64,000 nucleotides of DNA from Tissierellia bacterium (GTDB taxonomy: Bacteria > Bacillota > Clostridia > Peptostreptococcales > Acidaminobacteraceae), in NCBI GenBank assembly GCA_012838225.1, contig DUPT01000056.1:24730-88729 (forward strand), in the 5' to 3' direction. Positions within the stretch are counted from its first letter, which is position 1. Each line of letters opens with the position of its first letter. The position numbers and the translations under genes are program-made. The notes below the pieces were generated by a model. The model searched no databases, had not been told where the DNA came from, and was given only the letters and a program-made list of their open reading frames with translations. Shown here piece by piece: positions 1 through 8,470 of the stretch.

Positions 1-962
1 TCACCCGGCCGCATCACCTGATTCGTATAGTGGACACTGGCCGGGATCAGGGGCGCATAGCATAGCGCCTGGGTCAAAAAGACCAGATAGAGCAGTGGAA
101 TGGTCGGAGCCAACATGATCCCCAAGGCCTTGATGACCCAAAAGAAGGCCGCAAAGATCAAAAGTTTATTGGCGCCGAAGCGCTTGATCAATTGATTGCT
201 GAAGATCAAGACCGGGATCTCGACGATCGCCATGACAGCCGCCGCTGTCCCCATGGTGGACGCATCGCCCCCGATCCGCTCCACGATCTGGATCAAGTAG
301 GTGGTGGCAAAGGTATGGAAGGTGAACAGCAGGATGATGCCGATCAAAAACAACACAAAGAAACGCTGCTCCCGCCAAAAGCCAACTCTTTTTTCAACAT
401 ACTTATACGGATCAACCGTATCCGCCGTATGCTCCATCACAAACAGGCTGAAGGTGAGTCCGATCAGACCGCTCATGACCAGGCCCGCAATCGGAATGAC
501 CGACACGCCGTGGCGGATGATGAGATAGCCTACGATAAATGACATCAGGGCATAAAAGCCGCTACCGGCGGCCCGGGCGGTACCAAAGTTCAGCCGATCG
601 CCTCGGTTCAAATAGTAGATGGCAACCGAGTTCACGATCGGTTGCAATGCCCAGATCAAGACCGTCGCCAGTAGAAAGCCTACGACCGAAACGGCCGGAA
701 CCGATAGACTCAGCGCCAAGAGAAGGCCAATGCCGAGTGCCATCGCCAAACCGATGTCCTTTAGCCGAAACCGGCTGGTCCGATCGATCCAGCCGGCCAA
801 GAGCGGTTGGATGAGCGCCGCCACGGTATTGCTTGCGGCAATGAGCAGCCCGATGATCGATTCGTCAAGCCCCTGCCCCAGCAGGTAGACGGTGACAAAG
901 CCATTGATGGCCCCAAACAGCATCCAATAGAGCGCCTGAAGGGCTCCGTAATGGAAACTCAT
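1..962 (-). CDS. MFS transporter (3' end off window)
   Basis: The frame is open from an ATG at 962-960 to the left edge, giving 320 codons of a protein with repeated hydrophobic segments and few charges. It looks like a major facilitator permease of the LacY/nucleoside-symporter-like branch, with the N-terminal half, the charged central loop (around residues 190-205) and part of the C-terminal half visible. The start codon overlaps the stop of the upstream metallo-hydrolase by one base (TGATG), so translation is probably coupled. Substrate cannot be read from the sequence. The last helices lie outside the window. Confidence 0.85.
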   Translation of the reverse strand, partial: MSFHYGALQALYWMLFGAINGFVTVYLLGQGLDESIIGLLIAASNTVAALIQPLLAGWIDRTSRFRLKDIGLAMALGIGLLLALSLSVPAVSVVGFLLATVLIWALQPIVNSVAIYYLNRGDRLNFGTARAAGSGFYALMSFIVGYLIIRHGVSVIPIAGLVMSGLIGLTFSLFVMEHTADTVDPYKYVEKRVGFWREQRFFVLFLIGIILLFTFHTFATTYLIQIVERIGGDASTMGTAAAVMAIVEIPVLIFSNQLIKRFGANKLLIFAAFFWVIKALGIMLAPTIPLLYLVFLTQALCYAPLIPASVHYTNQVMRPG

Positions 963-1597
963 CACTTGTCTGTCTCCTTTTCCAGTTTTTTAATGATCCG
1001 TTCTAAGTCACGCCGATCCATCGGACCGATATGACCCGGCACCAGATACCTAAACGGTAGCGCACGGTATTTGTACAGGCTCTCCAGATGCTCGTTCGTC
1101 AACGCTTCATTGCGATAGACGGTAAACAAGGTGTCCCCGACAAAAATCACTTGATCGATCGGATCCCAGACCGAGATGGAGCACCGGGTATGCCCCGGCG
1201 TATAAAACAGCGTCAGATCCTCCACCTGCATCGTATCATCGACCAGGATATTGGGGGTGACAAGCTCGGTCACGCCGCGCTTATAGCGTTTGAATTTCTT
1301 CAGCATCCGCTCACTCATCTCGTCTTCGAATAACCGATGGCCATAGATGTCACCGGTGATCGCTTGGGCGCCCCAGATATGATCCCAGTGAGAATGGGTC
1401 AAGATGAGATGGACCGGTTTGGTGATCTGCTTTAGCACCGGCTCTAATTGATCCGGCCCCAGGCCGCTGTCGATCAGGTAGACGGCCCGGTCGGTTTCGA
1501 TCAGTCCCACGATCAGACTGACATCCAACAGATCCTTGAGGTCCTCAAACTCGAGCAATTTGATCCTGGGCGTCAATTGATGGATCGTCATGGGCAT
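962..1597 (-). CDS. MBL-fold metallo-hydrolase
   Basis: A 211-residue protein of the metallo-beta-lactamase superfamily. The metal motif THSHWDH is at about residues 87-93, and later ligands are visible as the GHTRCS motif and the GHIGP stretch near the C terminus. The family hydrolyses thioesters, lactones or phosphoesters using two metal ions; the substrate here is unknown. It overlaps the upstream AlkP-family gene by about 10 bases and the downstream transporter by one base, so the three form one operon. A second in-frame ATG two codons in could be the true start. Confidence 0.9.
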   Translation of the reverse strand: MPMTIHQLTPRIKLLEFEDLKDLLDVSLIVGLIETDRAVYLIDSGLGPDQLEPVLKQITKPVHLILTHSHWDHIWGAQAITGDIYGHRLFEDEMSERMLKKFKRYKRGVTELVTPNILVDDTMQVEDLTLFYTPGHTRCSISVWDPIDQVIFVGDTLFTVYRNEALTNEHLESLYKYRALPFRYLVPGHIGPMDRRDLERIIKKLEKETDK

Positions 1598-2673
1598 TCA
1601 AAGATAATGAGCGGTACCATCATCTCCTCCCGCGTCAAGCCGGCATGGACGCCGATGAAATCGACCGCCTTGGCCCGGTCATGATGCAGTCGTCTTGTGC
1701 CTCTGGCGACGGCCACAAAATCGCCGATCGAGTGCTCGGTCGAGGGATGCGGTGTGCCGGGGCCATACATCCCACTGGCCAGCACTTGCTCATGCGTATA
1801 GAGATCAAAATCCGGCAGTAATTCCCTAAACTTATCAGAAAACTTTTCCCGCTGGCCGTCTTTAATGAAAAACGACGGATTGCGCGGCTCAAACGAGATC
1901 TCTCGCCGGAGCAGATCATACAGCTCCGGATAGTCCGACAGATAGACAGGGGTCGAATCGATCATGCCGTGATCACTCATCACGATCAACAGAGTATCTG
2001 ATAGGAGCTCTCGCCAGATCTTTAGGCTCTCTTCAAGATCACGCACGACTTTTAAGGCCTGAGGCGACATCGCCCCGTGCTGATGCTGGGTATAATCGGG
2101 CTCGGTCCAATAGCCAAACCCGAAATTTCGGCCCGGTCTTTGAGCATGCTCATACAGATGGTTCAGCAGATGATCGACCGAGCGGGCTCCGGTGTCAGTA
2201 AACGGGCTGGTATGGAGCACATGGGTGCCGGTCTGAGAGATCCGATCGAATATCGACCGATAGCCCAGCAGCTCATGTCCGACATGATAATCAGCCGCCG
2301 GCTGATCACTGTTCATGACCGTGTTTAGAAGCAGTGTCACCCCGTCATAGGGCAGCTCCGGCAGATAGACATTCCAGCCCATCCAGCCGTGCTCGATCGG
2401 GCTTAGTCCCGAATACAGGGTCGTCAGAGACGCCGTCGTGGTCGAGGGAAAGACCGAATAGATCTCATCTGCCAGGTGACGGCTGAGAAACTCCGAGGTC
2501 CTGACCAGCTTGACGCTCAGACCGTCCATCAGCAGGATAAAGACATTGCGATAGTTTTTAGTCAGATAGTGGTCGATCACCGGCAGCGGCTCGCCTCCCG
2601 CCAGGCCATAGTGGCGGAGGATGGAGCCGATCAGATTGTAGGTGCCGTGACGATAGATATCCTTAAAATCCAC
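1588..2673 (-). CDS. Alkaline phosphatase superfamily / nucleotide pyrophosphatase-type phosphodiesterase
   Basis: A 361-residue AlkP-superfamily enzyme. The metal-binding LLMDG motif is near residue 48, the nucleophile region FPSTTTAS near residue 77, MSDHG near residue 235, and a final histidine in GVHAG near the C terminus. This arrangement fits type I phosphodiesterase/nucleotide pyrophosphatase proteins that cleave phosphodiester or phosphonate bonds. No signal peptide is visible, so it is probably cytoplasmic. It heads a three-gene minus-strand operon. Confidence 0.88.
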   Translation of the reverse strand: MDFKDIYRHGTYNLIGSILRHYGLAGGEPLPVIDHYLTKNYRNVFILLMDGLSVKLVRTSEFLSRHLADEIYSVFPSTTTASLTTLYSGLSPIEHGWMGWNVYLPELPYDGVTLLLNTVMNSDQPAADYHVGHELLGYRSIFDRISQTGTHVLHTSPFTDTGARSVDHLLNHLYEHAQRPGRNFGFGYWTEPDYTQHQHGAMSPQALKVVRDLEESLKIWRELLSDTLLIVMSDHGMIDSTPVYLSDYPELYDLLRREISFEPRNPSFFIKDGQREKFSDKFRELLPDFDLYTHEQVLASGMYGPGTPHPSTEHSIGDFVAVARGTRRLHHDRAKAVDFIGVHAGLTREEMMVPLIIFECP

Positions 2674-2740
2674 AGATCACTCCTTTGGTTCTTGCTGGCT
2701 TATTCATACCCGACAAAACCGATCGAGTGACAATCATAAA

Positions 2741-2769
2741 AAAAGGCCTGACCCTGTCAGGTCAGACCG
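2741..2769 (-). terminator. Intrinsic terminator after nfnB
   Basis: Read on the minus strand, GGTCTGACC pairs with GGTCAGGCC (one G-U pair) around a short loop, followed by a run of seven T. It lies directly downstream of the nfnB stop. Confidence 0.85.
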
Positions 2770-2782
2770 GAGGTAAAAATGC

Positions 2783-4183
2783 CTAGGCATTCTTTTGCTT
2801 GATATAGTTGTCGATCGCCGTGGCGGCTACCTTGCCGGCCCCGGCGGCCGAGATGACAGTGGCTGCCCCGGTGACGGCATCGCCCCCGGCAAAGATCCCG
2901 GGCCGAGAGGTGGCGCCTTGCTCATCAGTGATGATGCCGCCCCAATCGGTCACATCCAGTCCCTTTGTGGTCGATTTGATCAACGGGTTCGGGTTGGTCC
3001 CGACGGCGATGACGATGGTATCGACCTCGAGATCGAATTCCGAGCCCTCGATCGGCACCGGTCGCCGGCGACCGGACGCATCCGGCTCACCCAGCTCCAT
3101 CGACTGACATCTCAGTGCGATCACTTCACCGCGATCGTCCGACTTGACTGCCACCGGGCTCGTCAGGTTTTTAAAGATGATGCCTTCTTCTTTGGCGTGA
3201 TGGACTTCTTCACTTCGAGCCGGCATCTCATCAAAGGATCGGCGATAGACAATATAGACCTCCTCGGCTCCGAGGCGCATCGCCGTCCGGGCGGAGTCCA
3301 TGGCGACATTACCGCCGCCGACCACGGCCACCTTCTTACTGATCCGGATCGGTGTATCGTAGCGATCATCATAGGCCCGCATCAGATTGGAGCGAGTCAG
3401 GTACTCATTGGCCGAGAAGACTCCGACGCTGTTTTCACCCGGGATGCCTAGGAAAACCGGCAGACCGGCGCCCGATCCGACAAAGACGGCTTCGAATCCG
3501 TGCTCATCAAACAGCTCATCGATCGTGATCGATCGGCCGACGACCATATTTCGTTCAAGGGTCACACCGTCGGCTCGCAGCTGTCTGACTTCATGGCGAA
3601 CGATATGGTTGGGCAGACGAAATTCCGGGATCCCATAGACCAAGACCCCACCGCCCTCCGGCAGTGATTCAAACATCGTGACATCGTAGCCCATCCGGGT
3701 CAGGTCGCCCGCACAGCTCAGTCCGGCCGGGCCTGAGCCGACCACGGCCACCTTGATGCCGTTTTTCTCATAGTTATGGGACTTGATTTCCGAGTGATCG
3801 CGGAAATAGTCCGCCACGAATCGCTCCAGACGACCGATGGCGACCGGTTCACCTTTGATGCCCCGGACGCACAGCGCCTCGCACTGGTTCTCTTGGGGGC
3901 AGACCCGACCGCAGACGGCCGGCAAGACATTGGTCTCCAGGATTTTTTGGTTGGCAGCTATGTAGTCCTTTTCCAGGATCAGTTTGATGAAATCCGGAAT
4001 CTGCACATTGACGGGACAGCCATTCATACACGGCTTATGTTTGCACTGCAGACAACGGGCGGCCTCTTCAAGGGCCATCTCCTCGGTATAGCCATGAGCG
4101 ACCTCTTTAAAGTTTCTGGCCCGGACCAAGGGATCTTGGGCCGGCATCTCGACTTTAACGGGGCTCATATTCCGTTTCGACAT
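2783..4183 (-). CDS. nfnB: NfnB/NfnL: large subunit of NADH-dependent ferredoxin:NADP+ oxidoreductase (GltA-like)
   Basis: A 466-residue flavoprotein of the glutamate synthase small-subunit family. The N-terminal region has the cysteine sets expected for two [4Fe-4S] clusters (CLQCKHKPCMNGCP near residue 43, then CGRVCPQ and CEALC near 90-105). Two Rossmann motifs follow, VVGSGPAGLSC near 147 and VVGGGNVAMD near 287. On its own it would be called GltA, but the adjacent FAD/[2Fe-2S] subunit 15 bases upstream makes the electron-bifurcating NfnAB complex the better reading. NfnAB couples NADPH, NADH and ferredoxin pools in anaerobes. The start has AAAAAGGAG ahead of it. Confidence 0.9.
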   Translation of the reverse strand: MSKRNMSPVKVEMPAQDPLVRARNFKEVAHGYTEEMALEEAARCLQCKHKPCMNGCPVNVQIPDFIKLILEKDYIAANQKILETNVLPAVCGRVCPQENQCEALCVRGIKGEPVAIGRLERFVADYFRDHSEIKSHNYEKNGIKVAVVGSGPAGLSCAGDLTRMGYDVTMFESLPEGGGVLVYGIPEFRLPNHIVRHEVRQLRADGVTLERNMVVGRSITIDELFDEHGFEAVFVGSGAGLPVFLGIPGENSVGVFSANEYLTRSNLMRAYDDRYDTPIRISKKVAVVGGGNVAMDSARTAMRLGAEEVYIVYRRSFDEMPARSEEVHHAKEEGIIFKNLTSPVAVKSDDRGEVIALRCQSMELGEPDASGRRRPVPIEGSEFDLEVDTIVIAVGTNPNPLIKSTTKGLDVTDWGGIITDEQGATSRPGIFAGGDAVTGAATVISAAGAGKVAATAIDNYIKQKNA

Positions 4184-4198
4184 GATTTGAACTCCTTT

Positions 4199-5065
4199 TT
4201 ATTGATGAGCCGGGCTGGTCTCAGCCACAGCATCAGCCGCTAATTGCAGACGGCAGTCGTGATCGCGCTCTTCTTCTTCGGACAGATAGGATCGGTTACG
4301 CCGGGCTAAGTCATCAAAGTCGACCAGGTGGCCATCAAACTCCGGACCATCGACACAGGCGAATTTGGTTTCGCCACCGATCTGGACGCGGCAGCCGCCG
4401 CACATCCCGGTGCCATCGACCATGATGGGATTGAGCGAAACGAGGGTTTTGATATTGTGTTCTTTGGTCATGGCCACCACCGCCTTCATCATCGGGATCG
4501 GACCGATCGCAACCACCAGGTCATAGGTCTTACCGGCCGCCAACAGCTCTTCGAGCTTGGTGGTGACAAAGCCGCCCTCGCCATACGAGCCGTCATCGGT
4601 CATGACATAGAGATTGTCTGAGGCTTGTCGGAACTCATCCTCTAAGAAGACGATGTCTTTATTCCTGAATCCGGCAATCACGTCGACCTTGGTACCAAGT
4701 CTATGTAGTTTGACTGCCGAAGGAAAGGCGATGGCGGTCCCGACGCCTCCGCCGATGACCAGTGCCGTATCATAGCCTTCAAGATCGGACGGTTTTCCCA
4801 GCGGACCGACAAAGCCGTAGATCGTATCGCCGGCTTCTTTTTCGGCTAACAGACGAGTGCTCTTTCCAATAGTTTGGAAAATGATATCAACGGTGCCCTC
4901 TTCGCGATCGACCCCGGCGATGGTCAGCGGGACCCTTTCGCCGAATTCGTGGACGCGAAACATAATGAACTGACCAACATTGGCGTGAACGGCCACATGC
5001 GGCGCATCGATCGCCATGCGCGTGACATTGTCGTTCAGCTTCTCTTTCCTTACGATTCTGTACAT
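4199..5065 (-). CDS. nfnA: NfnA/NfnS: small subunit (sulfide dehydrogenase/DHOD-B-like FAD/NAD-binding protein)
   Basis: A 288-residue member of the dihydroorotate dehydrogenase electron-transfer/sulfide dehydrogenase beta family. The N-terminal FAD-binding barrel is followed by an NAD-binding domain with VIGGGVGTA near residue 108, then a C-terminal segment VDGTGMCGGCRV...FACVDGPEF carrying the Asp and Cys residues typical of the [2Fe-2S] site in NfnS. It is the first gene of the nfn operon, with AGGAGG just before the ATG. Known role of the pair: flavin-based electron bifurcation between ferredoxin, NADH and NADP+. Confidence 0.9.
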   Translation of the reverse strand: MYRIVRKEKLNDNVTRMAIDAPHVAVHANVGQFIMFRVHEFGERVPLTIAGVDREEGTVDIIFQTIGKSTRLLAEKEAGDTIYGFVGPLGKPSDLEGYDTALVIGGGVGTAIAFPSAVKLHRLGTKVDVIAGFRNKDIVFLEDEFRQASDNLYVMTDDGSYGEGGFVTTKLEELLAAGKTYDLVVAIGPIPMMKAVVAMTKEHNIKTLVSLNPIMVDGTGMCGGCRVQIGGETKFACVDGPEFDGHLVDFDDLARRNRSYLSEEEERDHDCRLQLAADAVAETSPAHQ

Positions 5066-5116
5066 TTTTACCTCCTCAGTACACGTTCGCGAATCGATAT
5101 TTTTTTATCTAATGCC

Positions 5117-5145
5117 AGTGTACCATATTGTTAATTAAAAAACAA
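5117..5145 (-). promoter_or_regulatory. Candidate promoter for nfnAB
   Basis: On the minus strand TTGTTT (5145-5140) and TACACT (5122-5117) are separated by 17 bases, about 50 bases upstream of the nfnA start. The -35 element lies inside the Rex-like palindrome. Confidence 0.65.
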
Positions 5146-5148
5146 TAT
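5125..5148. promoter_or_regulatory. Rex-like operator overlapping the nfn -35 box
   Basis: A 24-base near-palindrome with arms ATATTGTT and AACAATAT. Its core (5128-5145) reads TTGTTAATTAAAAAACAA, against the Rex consensus TTGTTAANNNNTTAACAA known from Bacillota; only one half-site base departs clearly. Rex senses NADH/NAD+, and nfnAB handles exactly those cofactors, so the position over the -35 box fits repression. Confidence 0.6.
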
Positions 5149-5158
5149 CCATTTTGAC

Positions 5159-5180
5159 TTGAAATTTGTACATATTTCAA
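5159..5180. promoter_or_regulatory. Second 22-bp palindromic operator candidate
   Basis: Arms TTGAAAT and ATTTCAA flank a TGTACA centre; 20 of 22 positions are symmetric. It lies about 60 bases upstream of the predicted nfn transcription start and 45 bases upstream of the -35 box of the diverging SDR gene. The cognate regulator is unknown. Confidence 0.5.
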
Positions 5181-5224
5181 AGACAGACTGATTGTATATT
5201 CGTTTGGTGAAGAATATCTCATCT

Positions 5225-5253
5225 TTGACAATCGAGCCGGCTTATGCTACGAT
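5225..5253 (+). promoter_or_regulatory. Strong sigma-A promoter for the SDR gene
   Basis: TTGACA (5225-5230), 17-base spacer, TACGAT (5248-5253). The -35 box is a perfect consensus match. The ATG follows about 50 bases downstream, with AGGAAAGGAG as its ribosome binding site. Confidence 0.8.
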
Positions 5254-5306
5254 TTTCATGTTAAGTGATTCACAAATACTGATTCTAACCAGGAAAGGAG
5301 ATTTAG

Positions 5307-6050
5307 ATGGGCAGACTACAAGACAAAGTAGCCATTATCACCGGTGGCACTTCCGGTATGGGCCGCGACACCGCTTATGTGTTTGCAGAAGAGGGTGCCA
5401 AGGTCGTCATCACCGGACGAAACGAAGACCGCGCCAAAGCGGTGGTGGAGGAAATCGAAAAGAACGGCGGTGAAGCGCTCTATGTTATCGCCGATATGAC
5501 CAATCGCGACAACCTGCAACAGATCGTGGACAAAACGATCGAAAAATTCGGCACCGTTGACATCCTGTTCAACAATGCCGGCCTCCTCAGTGTCACCCCG
5601 ACACTCGATATCGGTCTGGAGGAATGGGACAATGCCCTACAGGTCAATGTGACCTCAGCGCTGATGTTGGCACAGATGGTCGCCCCGATCATGAAGGAAA
5701 AAGGCAAGGGTGTGATCATCAATACCGGTTCTGTCGCCGGTACCTCCGCTCGTTGGGGCCCGGTCGCCTATGCCACCTCAAAGCATGCCATGAACGGCTT
5801 GACCAAGGCGCTGGCTCGTGAGCTCGGCCCCGAGATCCGGGTCAATGCTATCCTGCCGGGCGCCATTTTGACCGCCATGCTCGATAGTGCCGGCGGAGAA
5901 GAAGCGATGGAGCCGATGAAACAGATGTCACCGCTCAAACGCATCGGACAAGGCCGAGAGATCGGCACCGTGGCCCTATTCTTTGCCACCGACGACTCCT
6001 CCTTTATCACCGGACAACTTCTCCGAGTCGATGGCGGCGTCGACGCCTAA
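5307..6050 (+). CDS. SDR-family oxidoreductase (FabG-like)
   Basis: A 247-residue classical short-chain dehydrogenase. The nucleotide-binding motif TGGTSGMG is near residues 13-20, NNAG near 90, catalytic Ser in NTGSVAG near 141 and YATSK near 155-159. Such enzymes reduce carbonyl or oxidise alcohol groups with NAD(P)H; sequence alone does not separate 3-oxoacyl-ACP reductase from sugar or steroid dehydrogenases. It is a single-gene unit with its own consensus promoter and terminator, diverging from nfnAB. Confidence 0.92.
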   Translation: MGRLQDKVAIITGGTSGMGRDTAYVFAEEGAKVVITGRNEDRAKAVVEEIEKNGGEALYVIADMTNRDNLQQIVDKTIEKFGTVDILFNNAGLLSVTPTLDIGLEEWDNALQVNVTSALMLAQMVAPIMKEKGKGVIINTGSVAGTSARWGPVAYATSKHAMNGLTKALARELGPEIRVNAILPGAILTAMLDSAGGEEAMEPMKQMSPLKRIGQGREIGTVALFFATDDSSFITGQLLRVDGGVDA

Positions 6051-6063
6051 GTCTTCTCACCTA

Positions 6064-6090
6064 AAACGAGACCCGAGGGTCTCGTTTTTT
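6064..6090 (+). terminator. Intrinsic terminator after SDR gene
   Basis: ACGAGACCC and GGGTCTCGT pair with a tight loop and run into TTTTTT, 14 bases after the SDR stop. Confidence 0.9.
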
Positions 6091-6104
6091 GTTGGTGATT
6101 GTCT

Positions 6105-7034
6105 CTAGAAGCGGCCCAAGCCTCTCAGATACAGGGCATTTTCTGTCGTCAGGGCACTTCGCCAATCGTGGAGCACCTCCGGTGGCAACTCCTCTTTTCC
6201 CCAGCTCCAGTTGGGCTCCCAATAGCCGCCCTCCGTTAGGGTGTCTTCGAGAAAGTCAGCGTAGTCCTCGGCGACGGCCTGATTGGCCTCATAGTACGGA
6301 TTGTCCCGACTCATAAAAAAGAGCGAGGGGTTATTGCCGTACTCTCCGGCCCGATAGTCCGCCAGATCCTCACTTAGGGCCTGCTTGACTCTATCCTGCA
6401 GGAAGCGACCAAAGTCCTCCGGCAACAGATCCAACCGGCCGGCGATCAGCAGATCCTTATACATCGTGGTGACATTGGACAGCTCATGACCGCTCAGGTG
6501 ATAGTCCTCTGACATGATCTGTGGGACCATATCCCGGACCACCTCCTCGGCCATGGTATAGAGATTCGAGGTCGATGGCTTAAAGCGCAGGATAAAGCCA
6601 GCCAACTCGGCGCTGGGGTTATAGCCCCAGGTCTTGGCCTCGGTGGCTTCATCGAAGGTCCACCACGGAGCGTGGGGATAGTCATTGATCTTGGGTGTGG
6701 TGGCTCGCCAGCGGCCGTCGACAAAGTGCTCTGTGTCTTTGAGATAGTCGAACAACAATTTGACCTGGGTCTCGGTGACGGGATTCTCGATGACCTTTCG
6801 CAGGATCCGAGTGGCCGCCCAAGTGGCGATCGGACTCGACTTCGGGCTGCGAATATCGGGCTCGAGTCCGTGAGCATAGCCACCGTCTTCGTTTTGATAG
6901 GCGTTGAGGTATTGCAGGACATGGCGATTGGCGGCTTCTCCGCCGACCTGTTGACGAAAACGGACGATATCGATCGGTCTGCCTCGGCGCAACAGATAAT
7001 TGGCGATGCGATCGCGAGTCTGTTTATCTAACAT
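6105..7034 (-). CDS. Uncharacterised alpha/alpha-toroid-like protein
   Basis: I chose the ATG at 7034 because AAGGAGGAG lies just before it; an upstream ATG at 7076 lacks a ribosome binding site. The 309-residue product starts MLDKQTRDRIANYLLRRGRP and contains an NEDGGYAHGLEPD segment near residue 50, reminiscent of the QDGG/GGY repeats of prenyltransferase/terpene-cyclase toroid folds. No catalytic motif is recognisable. It is rich in aromatic residues and has no signal peptide. A soluble helical toroid is a guess from these motifs. Confidence 0.75.
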   Translation of the reverse strand: MLDKQTRDRIANYLLRRGRPIDIVRFRQQVGGEAANRHVLQYLNAYQNEDGGYAHGLEPDIRSPKSSPIATWAATRILRKVIENPVTETQVKLLFDYLKDTEHFVDGRWRATTPKINDYPHAPWWTFDEATEAKTWGYNPSAELAGFILRFKPSTSNLYTMAEEVVRDMVPQIMSEDYHLSGHELSNVTTMYKDLLIAGRLDLLPEDFGRFLQDRVKQALSEDLADYRAGEYGNNPSLFFMSRDNPYYEANQAVAEDYADFLEDTLTEGGYWEPNWSWGKEELPPEVLHDWRSALTTENALYLRGLGRF

Positions 7035-7080
7035 GGCATCTCCTCCTTGATTTTGGGTGATCCTTGTTTTTACCATTATA

Positions 7081-7108
7081 TCAAAAAAAGCACCCTGCGG
7101 TGCTTAGA
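7081..7108 (-). terminator. Intrinsic terminator at end of DegV operon
   Basis: On the minus strand AAGCACC pairs with GGTGCTT around a GCAG loop, followed by seven T. It overlaps the stop codon of the 111-residue gene. Confidence 0.85.
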
Positions 7109-7439
7109 GTCCGGTCGTCGAAAACTGCAGTCGGTCTTCTTGAAAGCCCAGGCTCGTGCCATAGGCGATCGCTTCCACCCAGGAGGCCTTATCCTCCGGG
7201 TCTAAAAAGAACTGCTTGCCCTCGCCAAAGATGACCAGGATGTGATCGTCTCGCCAAAAATGAAGGAACCAGTCGTCCTTCAACTGCCGGGCGACGCCGC
7301 CGATGGCATCCATCGTCAGCTTCACCTGATACAGATGATAGTGTTCATTCGGAGTGATCCTCACCTTCTCGACCATCAGCTCATTGATCAGCGTCGGATC
7401 GCTGAGGGATTCCGCTACGATTACGCCGGTGTATATCAT
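7104..7439 (-). CDS. Conserved hypothetical protein (111 aa)
   Basis: A small soluble protein beginning MIYTGVIVAESLSDP, with mixed alpha/beta character and a WFLHFWRDDHILVIFGEGKQ segment. I do not recognise a characterised family. Its ATG overlaps the DegV stop (TGATG), so it is translationally coupled to DegV and probably cotranscribed. Confidence 0.75.
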   Translation of the reverse strand: MIYTGVIVAESLSDPTLINELMVEKVRITPNEHYHLYQVKLTMDAIGGVARQLKDDWFLHFWRDDHILVIFGEGKQFFLDPEDKASWVEAIAYGTSLGFQEDRLQFSTTGL

Positions 7440-8320
7440 CAGTCCACCCTTTCATCGCCTAAGAAGAACAGTGCGACCGTCCCGGGACCGGTATGAGAAC
7501 CGATCACCGTCCCGACCGATTCGATTCTGATCGGCTTGATGAAATTAGGAAAACGTTCCTCGATCAGCTCGGCCACCTTCTTGGCATCGTCCAAACAATC
7601 CGAATGCGACAGAAACACCTTGCCAGCATAATGCGTGCCGCCCTCGGCATGCTCCTGCATCTTCTTGACCATCTCTTCGATGACCTTTTTCTTGCCTCGC
7701 ACCTTTTCTCTGGGGGTGAGCTTGCCTTCATGCGATACATTCATCAGCGGACAGATATTCAGCAGTCCGCCGATAGCCGCTGCCGCCGGTGATACTCGGC
7801 CGCCGCGCTTGAAATGGGTCAGGTCGGTAGTAAAGAACCAGTGATGGACCTTGAGCTTGTCTTTTTCCAGAGCTAAGAAGGCCTCTTCGATCGATACCCC
7901 CTTATCGCGCAGGTCGGCTGCCATATCCAGCACCATCCCATGGCCGCTGCTGGCCGCCAGGGAATCGATCAGCAATAGCTGAGATTCGGGATACTTCTCC
8001 AGCAGCTCATTTCTTGCCACCACCGAGGCGCTGTGCGAACCGGACAGCCCCGACGAAAAGCCGATATGGAGCACCTCTTCACCGCGTTGGAGCATCGGCT
8101 CAAAGAAATCGATATACTGCTGCACATTGACCTGAGAGGTCGTGGGCATGGCACCGTCTCGGATCTTTTGATAGAAGTCGGCGTAGGCCATCGATTGGCC
8201 CATATCATCATCATACGTCTCGTCGTTTAATATAAATTGCAATGAAATAAATTCGATATCACGCTCGTCGAGATAGCTTTTGGACAGGTCGACGGTCGAA
8301 TCGCAGGTTAGCTTAAACAT
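7439..8320 (-). CDS. DegV family fatty-acid-binding protein
   Basis: A 293-residue DegV protein. Family hallmarks are the N-terminal KLTCDSTVDLS, PTTSQV near residue 58, the SSGLSGS segment near 88 and GPGTVALFF at the C terminus. DegV proteins bind a fatty acid; in Firmicutes paralogues such as FakB act with FakA kinase, but no fakA is visible here. The ATG has AGGAGG nine bases upstream. Confidence 0.93.
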   Translation of the reverse strand: MFKLTCDSTVDLSKSYLDERDIEFISLQFILNDETYDDDMGQSMAYADFYQKIRDGAMPTTSQVNVQQYIDFFEPMLQRGEEVLHIGFSSGLSGSHSASVVARNELLEKYPESQLLLIDSLAASSGHGMVLDMAADLRDKGVSIEEAFLALEKDKLKVHHWFFTTDLTHFKRGGRVSPAAAAIGGLLNICPLMNVSHEGKLTPREKVRGKKKVIEEMVKKMQEHAEGGTHYAGKVFLSHSDCLDDAKKVAELIEERFPNFIKPIRIESVGTVIGSHTGPGTVALFFLGDERVD

Positions 8321-8470
8321 TTTATCAATCCTCCTGTCTAATCATACCCTAAGCCGGTCGGCTTTACAGTCGAAAACCAAAAAAACTGATCGCCGTGACG
8401 AGAAAAAAAGATCGCCGGTTCGGCTTGATTCCGGGTATTTGGTAGTTAACAGTCTGTGAAGGAGTTCAAA

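Noticed and set aside
2795..3451. 218-codon plus-strand frame opposite nfnB
   Set aside because: Shadow of a clearly recognised gene.
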